A stretch of DNA of 10,228 nt from NCBI GenBank assembly GCA_021730835.1, contig JAKFYP010000084.1:1-10228 (forward strand), read 5' to 3'. Below are positions 5,007 to 10,228 of this stretch, piece by piece. The first letter of the stretch is position 1, and every line of letters starts with the position of its first letter. The position numbers and the translations under genes are program-made. The stretch is from Alphaproteobacteria bacterium (GTDB lineage: Bacteria; Pseudomonadota; Alphaproteobacteria; Rickettsiales; UBA998). The notes under the pieces are model-generated. The model searched no databases, had not been told where the DNA came from, and saw only the letters and a list, made by a program, of their open reading frames with translations.

Positions 5007-6945
5007 ACCCTCACTCGCCACACCCTCCCCGTCACTCGCCGCACGTCAGCGCGAACAGTTGAAAATCGTCATCGTCGGGCATATCGACCACGGCAAATCC
5101 ACGCTGGTCGGACGGTTGTTCCACGATACCGGCTCCCTGCCCGACGGCAAGTTTGAGCAGATCACCGCGCAATGCAAGCGGCGCGGCATGCCGTTCGAGT
5201 GGTCGTTTCTGATGGACGCGCTACAGGCCGAGCGGGATCAGGGCATCACCATCGACACAACCCAGACCTGGTTTAAGACCGCCCAGCGCGACTATTGCAT
5301 CATCGATGCACCCGGCCACCGCGAGTTTCTCAGGAACATGGTCACCGGCGCGGCGGGCAGCGAAGCGGCGCTGCTGCTGATTGACGCGGCGGAAGGCGTC
5401 CGCGAGCAGACAAAACGCCACGGCTATTTGCTGCATTTGCTGGGCGTGCGGCAGGTCGCCGTTCTCATCAACAAGATGGACAAGGTGGATTGCTCCCGCG
5501 AACGCTTCAACGCGGTGGTGAAGGAATGCGAAACCTATTTCCGTGGCATCGGCGTCGAGCCTTCCTATTACATCCCGCTCTCGGCCCGCGACGGCGATAT
5601 GCTGGTGGAGCGTGGCAAGCGGCTGGGCTGGTACAAGGGGCCGACCGTCGTCGAGGCGCTGGATCGTTTTACCCCCCTGCCCGCCCCGACCGAGCAGCCG
5701 CTGCGCTTTCCCGTGCAGGATGTCTATAAATTCGATGAACGCCGCATCATCGCCGGGCGGATCGAGAGCGGGCGGCTGCGCGTCGGCGACACCATCCTGA
5801 TCTCTCCGTCGAATCACCGTATCCGGGTTAAATCCATCGAGCGCTGGCCCTCAGGCGGCGAGGGCGTCACCGAGGCCTGTGCCGGGCAGTCGGTTGGCAT
5901 CACGCTTGAAGACCAGTTATTTGTCGAGCGCGGCAATGTCATCTCGCACGAGAAACACGCGCCGGTGCTGGCACGGCAGGTGCGCGCCCGTATTTTCTGG
6001 CTGGGCCATGAGCCGCTGACCAGAGATACCCGCGTGCGGCTGCGCGTCAACACGGCGGAATGCAATGCCAGCCTGCATAAAGTGGTGCGGGTGATTGACA
6101 CCGACGATCTCAGCCCCCGCGAGGGCGAGGAAGTCGGGCGCAATCAGGTAGCCGAAGTCATCTTCGACGTGCGCGGCCTCGCCGTGGTGGACGACCACGC
6201 CACCCTGCCCGCCACCGGGCGCTGCGTCGTGCAGGTGGATTACGACATTGCGGGCGGCGGCATCATCTCGACCGAAGGCGTGCGGGATCAGCGCGTCGGC
6301 AGTCTGGAGATTAAATCAACCAACATCACGGGGCTGGATCTTCGCATCACATCGGAGCAGCGCGCCCTGATGAACGGGCATACCGGCGGCATCCTGTGGT
6401 TTACCGGGCTTTCAGGCTCGGGCAAATCAACGCTGGCGCTGGAGTTGCAACAGCAATTATTCGCCAAAGGCTATCAGGTGTATGTGCTGGACGGCGATAA
6501 TATCCGCCAGGGCCTCAACGCCGATCTCGGCTTCTCGCCCGATGACCGCTCGGAGAATATCCGCCGGGTCGGGGAGGTCGCCGCCCTGTTCGCCCGCGCC
6601 GGGTTCATCGTGATTTCGGCCTTCATCTCGCCCTACCGCGAAGACCGCAGGCGTGCCCGCACCGCCGCGCCGGAATATTTCCACAATGTCTATATCAGGG
6701 CCGATATCGCCACCTGCGAGGAGCGCGATGTCAAGGGGCTGTATAAAAAAGCGCGGGCCGGGGATATTCCCGAATTCACCGGCATCTCGGCTCCCTACGA
6801 GGAGCCGGTTGACCCTGAGCTGACGGTGGATACCATGACGCAATCGGTTGAGGAATGCACGGCACAACTGGTCGAATATGTCCGCCGCCAGTTCATCCGG
6901 CCCGTTCTCGAAATAGCCACCAGCGGATTCGGGGGGGATATATGA
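4984..6945 (+). CDS. cysNC: Bifunctional sulfate adenylyltransferase subunit 1 / adenylylsulfate kinase (CysN-CysC fusion)
   Basis: The N-terminal two thirds form the GTPase subunit of ATP sulfurylase and the C-terminal third is APS kinase, which makes PAPS. In the 653-aa protein, GTPase motifs are GHIDHGKS (32-39), DQGITIDTT in the switch region (about 85-93), DAPGH (108-112) and NKMD (163-166). EF-Tu-like beta domains follow to about 450. The kinase P-loop GLSGSGKST is at 475-483. Downstream are LDGDNIRQGLNADLGFS, ENIRR, the FISPYR segment and KARAGDIPEFTGI, so both halves look active. The start is ATG 4984, with ATGs at 4993 and 4999 as alternatives. The open frame continues upstream to 4855, but that part only shadows the small upstream gene. 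Fusions of this kind occur in assimilation operons and as NodQ in rhizobia. The gene is separated from cysD by four small genes. Confidence 0.95.
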   Translation: MDTMPMPKPSLATPSPSLAARQREQLKIVIVGHIDHGKSTLVGRLFHDTGSLPDGKFEQITAQCKRRGMPFEWSFLMDALQAERDQGITIDTTQTWFKTAQRDYCIIDAPGHREFLRNMVTGAAGSEAALLLIDAAEGVREQTKRHGYLLHLLGVRQVAVLINKMDKVDCSRERFNAVVKECETYFRGIGVEPSYYIPLSARDGDMLVERGKRLGWYKGPTVVEALDRFTPLPAPTEQPLRFPVQDVYKFDERRIIAGRIESGRLRVGDTILISPSNHRIRVKSIERWPSGGEGVTEACAGQSVGITLEDQLFVERGNVISHEKHAPVLARQVRARIFWLGHEPLTRDTRVRLRVNTAECNASLHKVVRVIDTDDLSPREGEEVGRNQVAEVIFDVRGLAVVDDHATLPATGRCVVQVDYDIAGGGIISTEGVRDQRVGSLEIKSTNITGLDLRITSEQRALMNGHTGGILWFTGLSGSGKSTLALELQQQLFAKGYQVYVLDGDNIRQGLNADLGFSPDDRSENIRRVGEVAALFARAGFIVISAFISPYREDRRRARTAAPEYFHNVYIRADIATCEERDVKGLYKKARAGDIPEFTGISAPYEEPVDPELTVDTMTQSVEECTAQLVEYVRRQFIRPVLEIATSGFGGDI

Positions 6946-6951
6946 TTTTCG

Positions 6952-7020
6952 CCCTCACCCTACCCTCTCCCAAAGGGAGAGGGAACGTACCTCTCCCTTT
7001 GGGAGAGGGTAGGGTGATGG
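6952..7020. repeat. 31-base inverted repeat forming a very strong hairpin
   Basis: The arms 6952-6982 and 6990-7020 are inverted copies with 30 of 31 positions matching (28 consecutive from 6955) around a 7-base loop, GAACGTA. Each arm is itself palindromic: CCTCTCCC, three bases, GGGAGAGG, at 6964-6982 and again at 6990-7008. The structure can therefore fold as one long stem or as two smaller ones. It follows the cysNC stop by six bases. There is no T tract after it, so it may protect or end the upstream transcript rather than act as a classical terminator. The CCCTCACCC and CTCTCCC style is that of a palindromic repeat known in many proteobacteria; copies elsewhere in this genome cannot be seen here. 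Confidence 0.85.
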
Positions 7021-7044
7021 CCTTTACCCGGAAATAGAGCAATC

Positions 7045-7368
7045 ATGAACATCTACACCATCCATGTGACCGACCGCGAGGGAAACAGCCATACGCTCGA
7101 AGGCATCGAAGGCTGGCGGGTAATGGAGATCATCCGCGACAACGATTTGCCGATCAAGGCCGAGTGCGGCGGGGCCTGCGCCTGCGCCACCTGCCATGTC
7201 TATGTCGCACCCGAATGGCAGGGCAGGCTGATCCCACCGACGGATGAGGAAATCGAGATGCTCGACGAAGCCTATCATGTGGAAAAAAATTCGCGCCTCT
7301 CCTGCCAGATACTTCTAAGCGCCGAACTCGACGGGCTGGAAGTCACCCTCGCGCCGGAAATGGACTGA
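7045..7368 (+). CDS. Adrenodoxin-type 2Fe-2S ferredoxin
   Basis: A 107-aa soluble electron carrier with a [2Fe-2S] cluster. The ligand pattern is C41-x5-C47-x2-C50 plus C87, and C45 inside the loop is an extra cysteine. AECGGACACATCHVYV is the hallmark of the vertebrate/bacterial adrenodoxin group, which includes the ISC ferredoxin Fdx, and the late EMLDEAY segment and RLSCQI around C87 fit too. The ATG at 7045 is preceded by a modest purine stretch (GGAAATAGAG). The gene lies after the large hairpin behind cysNC. It could serve iron-sulfur cluster assembly, a P450-type system or sulfur metabolism, but no partner reductase or isc gene is visible, so its specific job is unknown. Confidence 0.93.
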   Translation: MNIYTIHVTDREGNSHTLEGIEGWRVMEIIRDNDLPIKAECGGACACATCHVYVAPEWQGRLIPPTDEEIEMLDEAYHVEKNSRLSCQILLSAELDGLEVTLAPEMD

Positions 7369-7449
7369 TCGAAAAATTGGGGTTGCATTCCATCCTTTCC
7401 TCCCCTAATGTCCGAATCTGGTATTATACATTATCTCAAGCAACTACAT

Positions 7450-8307
7450 ATGGTAAAATGCTCCTTTTCGCTGCTCGGCCTGTTGCTGCTTGGCGCCTGC
7501 ACCAACGCGGCGCTGACCGAACTGAAACGCGCTCCTTTGCCCGACGATCCCTATCGGTCGGAATTGTCGGTGCTCTATCTCCGGCTGGCCGAGTCGGAGG
7601 CAGGGCAATACGACTGGCAATCCTCGCAGTATTTCGCCGATAAGGGTTTGCTCGCCTCCTATGGGCACGAAGTTACGCCCGCCACGCCGGAAGAATTTTT
7701 TCTGCCGGAACATACCCGCGCCGATGTAGATCGTGCGCGTGAGCGCCTGCATGCGGCGATGGGCAAAGGCCGTGACGCCTACCCGAAGGCGCTGGCACAA
7801 GCCGTTGCTTCCTATGATTGCTGGCTTGAACAATTGGAGGAGAATTGGCAGCATGATGATATCAAGGCCTGCCACGATGCGTTTGAGGCGGCGCTCAGCC
7901 AGATCGGCGGCGGCAAGCTGGCCCTGCAGCACGATACCACCGCTTCTCGGGACGTGATCCCGGCCTCGTTGTCGGATTCCTACCTCGTGTTTTTCGGCTG
8001 GGGAGCCAGCGAACTCAGCGCCGGAAACCAAAAAACACTCGATCACGCCGTGGCGCAGATTCGCGCCATGCTCAATGAGGGCGTTGAGGTAACGATCAAC
8101 GGCCATACCGACTCAACCGGCGATGAACGCGAGAATATGAACCTGTCACTGAGCCGCGCTAAAATGGTCAAAGCCTACCTCGAACAATCCGGTATTCCCG
8201 GCAAGCTGCTTTCCATTTTCGCCTTCGGGGAATCCGACCCCCGTGTTAAAACCGCCGATAACACTGAAGAGCCAGCTAACCGCCGCGTTGAATTGTTTAT
8301 CGAGTAG
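7450..8307 (+). CDS. OmpA-family lipoprotein, peptidoglycan-associated
   Basis: Outer-membrane lipoprotein with a C-terminal OmpA domain that binds peptidoglycan. I chose ATG 7450 because it gives a compact lipoprotein signal with a lysine, a leucine-rich core and the lipobox LGAC (Cys17). An in-frame ATG at 7408 would add 14 residues with no ribosome site. The 285-aa protein has an unassigned helical region (about 20-165) containing ADVDRARERLHAAMGKG. The OmpA domain spans about 180-285: FFGWGASELS at its start, then INGHTDSTGD with the peptidoglycan-contacting Asp, LSLSRAKMVKAYL, and NRRVEL with the conserved Arg. The N-terminal region differs from Pal, so this is not simply the Tol-Pal lipoprotein. 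It sits 81 bases after the ferredoxin on the same strand, with no functional link visible. Confidence 0.88.
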   Translation: MVKCSFSLLGLLLLGACTNAALTELKRAPLPDDPYRSELSVLYLRLAESEAGQYDWQSSQYFADKGLLASYGHEVTPATPEEFFLPEHTRADVDRARERLHAAMGKGRDAYPKALAQAVASYDCWLEQLEENWQHDDIKACHDAFEAALSQIGGGKLALQHDTTASRDVIPASLSDSYLVFFGWGASELSAGNQKTLDHAVAQIRAMLNEGVEVTINGHTDSTGDERENMNLSLSRAKMVKAYLEQSGIPGKLLSIFAFGESDPRVKTADNTEEPANRRVELFIE

Positions 8308-8331
8308 CGCCGCGTTTTTTCATATCGGCGC
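8307..8331. terminator. Possible weak bidirectional terminator between convergent genes
   Basis: GCGCCG (8307-8312) and CGGCGC (8326-8331) form a 6-bp stem around a 13-base loop containing six T. The gap between the OmpA lipoprotein gene and the convergent protease gene is only 33 bases, so a terminator here would serve both. The short stem, long loop and missing T tail make this weak. Confidence 0.3.
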
Positions 8332-8340
8332 AGCAATTGT

Positions 8341-9051
8341 TTAATCCTGACGACACAAAACCTGCGTAATGCCCGGTTGCGCCCGCTCCTCAACCTGCCG
8401 GGGCGTCAGCTTGAGGTGCGAGTCGTATTGCTCGTAATACACCCGGTTTTGCTTGAGAAAATCACGCAGGATGTGCAGGTTGATGGCGATATCGGATTTC
8501 TCAACCAGCTCATCCCGCGCCGCGCCCGGATTACGGCGGGATAATTCCACCTTGCCGGTTACCACGCCAACCACATTGGCCGACTCATCGAGCAGCGGCC
8601 CGCCGGAATTACCCTGCCGCGCCGCATCCTCGAAGCGCAGCCACTGGCCCTCCCCCATTGGCCCATCCAGCGCCTTGACGGTGGAGAAAGCGACTTTGTA
8701 GCCGCCGGTTAAGCCGACTTCGCCGGGATAGCCGATGACCGTGACTTTCTCGCCGCTCTCAAGCCCATGCCATTGCTGGCGCAGGCGCAAGACCCGCTCG
8801 GGGCGCACCGTGCTTTTGAGCAAAGCGAGATCGAGCTTCTCATCCACCGCGATGAATTCCACCTTGCGCGGCGTCAGGCCGGGGTCGCGCACCCGGATTT
8901 CAAGGCATTCCTGCAAGACATGCGCGTTGGTGATGAGATGCCCCTGTCGGCTGACATAAAATCCCGTGCCGGTGGAAAATGAGACCGTGCGAGCCTGCGT
9001 AGCGCCAGCCGCAAGCAGCAGGAAACACCATACGAGATGAAAAAAACGCAT
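8341..9051 (-). CDS. Secreted trypsin-like serine protease (S1 family, no PDZ domain)
   Basis: Periplasmic or secreted chymotrypsin-fold protease. The 236-aa precursor has a Sec signal peptide, MRFFHLVWCFLLLAAG, with cleavage likely after ATQA (Ala20). The catalytic triad is complete: His44 in TNAHV, Asp74 in KLDLALLK and Ser149 in RQGNSGGPL. The layout resembles the protease domain of HtrA/DegP, but the protein ends about 85 residues after the serine, with no room for a PDZ domain. Unlike DegP it is therefore a single-domain enzyme. Its ATG (9051-9049) overlaps the stop of the upstream clpA (TAATG), with GGTGGG five bases upstream, so it is probably cotranslated with ClpA. The two act in different compartments, and a shared quality-control role is only inferred. 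Confidence 0.9.
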   Translation of the reverse strand: MRFFHLVWCFLLLAAGATQARTVSFSTGTGFYVSRQGHLITNAHVLQECLEIRVRDPGLTPRKVEFIAVDEKLDLALLKSTVRPERVLRLRQQWHGLESGEKVTVIGYPGEVGLTGGYKVAFSTVKALDGPMGEGQWLRFEDAARQGNSGGPLLDESANVVGVVTGKVELSRRNPGAARDELVEKSDIAINLHILRDFLKQNRVYYEQYDSHLKLTPRQVEERAQPGITQVLCRQD

Positions 9052-10228
9052 TATCCCACCAGTTCGGCTTCTTTCTGTTTTTTTCTGTGAGAGATTTTAG
9101 CCGGTTTTTTGCCATAAACAAAGGTTAATTCGTCGTCCCGGACGGCGACGGTAACCTTGCCGCCCTTGGTCAGCGCGCCGAACAGCACCTCATTGGCCAA
9201 CGGCTTTTTGAGCTTCTCGGCAATCAACCGGGCGAGCGGGCGTGCCCCGCTGGCGCGATCATAACCTTTTTCCGCCAGCCATTGCCGGGCCTCGGCATCG
9301 AGGCTTAGCGTGATACCGCGCTCTCCCAGTTGCCCGTCCAGCGCCGCGATGAATTTATCAACGATGCTACCCATCACATCGGGCGACAGATGCGTAAAGG
9401 GAATCACCGCGTCAAGGCGATTGCGGAACTCCGGCGTAAACAGGCGCTTGATGGCTTCCTTGTCGTCGTCGGTGCGCGCCTCGCGGCCAAAACCGAGCGG
9501 CGCCTTTTCCATCTCGGAGGCCCCGGCGTTGCTGGTCATAATCAAAATCACGTTGCGGAAATCAACCTGCCGCCCGTTATGATCGGTCAGCTTGCCGTAA
9601 TCCATCACCTGCAACAGGATATTATAGACATCCGGGTGGGCTTTTTCGATCTCGTCGAGCAGCACGACGGCGTAGGGCGTCTTGCTGACGGCATCGGTCA
9701 GCTTACCGCCTTCCTCGTGGCCGACATAGCCCGGAGGCGCGCCGATCATCCCGGCGACCGAATGTTTTTCCATATATTCCGACATATCGAAACGGATCAA
9801 CTCCATGCCGAGCGATTTGGCCAGTTGGGCCGCCACTTCGGTCTTGCCGACGCCGGTCGGGCCGGTAAATAAGTAATTGCCGATGGGCTTGCCTTCCTCA
9901 CGCAGTCCGGCGCGGGCCATCTTGATGGCGCTGGAAACTTGCGCGATGGCGTTATCCTGCCCGTAGACCGATGCTTTGAGGGTCACCTCAAGGTTGCGCA
10001 GCATCTTGGCATCGTCGAGCGTCAGCGAGCGGGCGGGCATGCGGGCCACTTTCGCCACAATCTCCTCGATCTCCCGGGGGGTAATGGTTTTCTTGCGCCG
10101 GGCCTTGGGCAACAGCATTTGCGCCGCGCCTGCTTCGTCCATCACGTCAATGGCCTTATCCGGCAGCTTGCGGTCGTGGATGTAGCGGGCGGAGAGCTCA
10201 ACCGCAGTTTTGATGGCGGCGGGAGTGT
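9051..10228 (-). CDS. clpA: ATP-dependent Clp protease ATPase subunit ClpA, C-terminal part (5' end outside the window)
   Basis: AAA+ unfoldase that feeds substrates to ClpP. The visible 391 residues correspond to the end of the first ATPase domain (LSARYIHDRKLPDKAIDV) and the whole second one. Walker A GPTGVGKTE, the pore loop GAPPGYVGHEEGG, Walker B VVLLDEIEKAHPDV, sensor 1 IMTSNAGA, the arginine-finger region FTPEFRNRLDAVIPF and sensor 2 GARPLARLI are all present. KAPLGFG sits where E. coli ClpA has its IGL loop for docking on ClpP, which supports ClpA or a close relative over the non-proteolytic ClpB. There is no ClpB middle coiled coil in this part. The frame stays open to the window edge, and the true start is outside. 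The C-terminus is lysine-rich. The stop overlaps the start of the protease gene by one base. Confidence 0.95.
   Translation of the reverse strand, partial: TPAAIKTAVELSARYIHDRKLPDKAIDVMDEAGAAQMLLPKARRKKTITPREIEEIVAKVARMPARSLTLDDAKMLRNLEVTLKASVYGQDNAIAQVSSAIKMARAGLREEGKPIGNYLFTGPTGVGKTEVAAQLAKSLGMELIRFDMSEYMEKHSVAGMIGAPPGYVGHEEGGKLTDAVSKTPYAVVLLDEIEKAHPDVYNILLQVMDYGKLTDHNGRQVDFRNVILIMTSNAGASEMEKAPLGFGREARTDDDKEAIKRLFTPEFRNRLDAVIPFTHLSPDVMGSIVDKFIAALDGQLGERGITLSLDAEARQWLAEKGYDRASGARPLARLIAEKLKKPLANEVLFGALTKGGKVTVAVRDDELTFVYGKKPAKISHRKKQKEAELVG

Noticed and set aside
6855..7037. Open frame reading LTLPSPKGRG and PLPLGEGR across the large inverted repeat
   Set aside because: This is the well-known spurious translation of CCTCTCCC/GGGAGAGG palindromes. 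It also overlaps the real end of cysNC in another frame.
7383..7427. TTGCAT and TATTAT as a promoter for the OmpA lipoprotein gene
   Set aside because: The spacing is 33 bases, about twice what sigma-70 promoters allow.
8291..8343. Direct repeat AATTGTTTA at 8291-8299 and 8335-8343
   Set aside because: Nine AT-rich bases, one copy inside a coding end and the other across a stop codon. There is no sign of an attachment site or target duplication.

Overview
The window carries 11 well-supported genes, one candidate 23-codon ORF and three clusters of palindromic DNA. It looks like a piece of a moderately GC-rich Gram-negative chromosome. Lipoprotein and Sec signal peptides, an OmpA-type peptidoglycan-binding lipoprotein, ClpA, a CysN-CysC fusion and an adrenodoxin-type ferredoxin fit a proteobacterium, most likely an alphaproteobacterium. 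That placement is inferred from protein style and no marker gene proves it. I see no rRNA, tRNA, CRISPR array, transposase or integrase.

Layout. (1) 19-1675, plus strand: a lipoprotein alpha/beta hydrolase overlaps endonuclease III (nth) by 29 bases. (2) 1676-1811: a gap between convergent genes packed with four successive hairpins. (3) 1812-2423, minus strand: an unrecognised protein whose C-terminus resembles a J domain without HPD. (4) 2424-2673: a divergent promoter region with a perfect -35-like hexamer and an AT-rich palindrome. (5) 2674-6945, plus strand: sulfate activation genes, with cysD at one end and a cysN-cysC fusion at the other. Between them lie about 1.5 kb of unrelated small genes: a 122-aa unknown, an 83-aa exported protein with three C-x5-C repeats, a zeta-toxin-like kinase and a 60-aa partner. 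The last three and cysNC are chained by short overlaps. (6) 6952-7020: a 31-base near-perfect inverted repeat, then a 2Fe-2S ferredoxin (7045-7368) and an OmpA-family lipoprotein (7450-8307). (7) 8341-10228, minus strand: the C-terminal half of ClpA, whose stop codon overlaps the start of a secreted trypsin-like protease.

How they work together. CysD and CysNC would turn sulfate and ATP into APS and then PAPS, for cysteine synthesis or sulfation; no reductase genes are visible to decide which. The zeta-like kinase and its small downstream partner look like a toxin-antitoxin module. It is placed so that its transcription is tied to the sulfate genes. This insertion, with the cysteine-repeat protein, is the most unusual part of the window. 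The rest is ordinary housekeeping: base excision repair, envelope proteins and ATP-dependent proteolysis.
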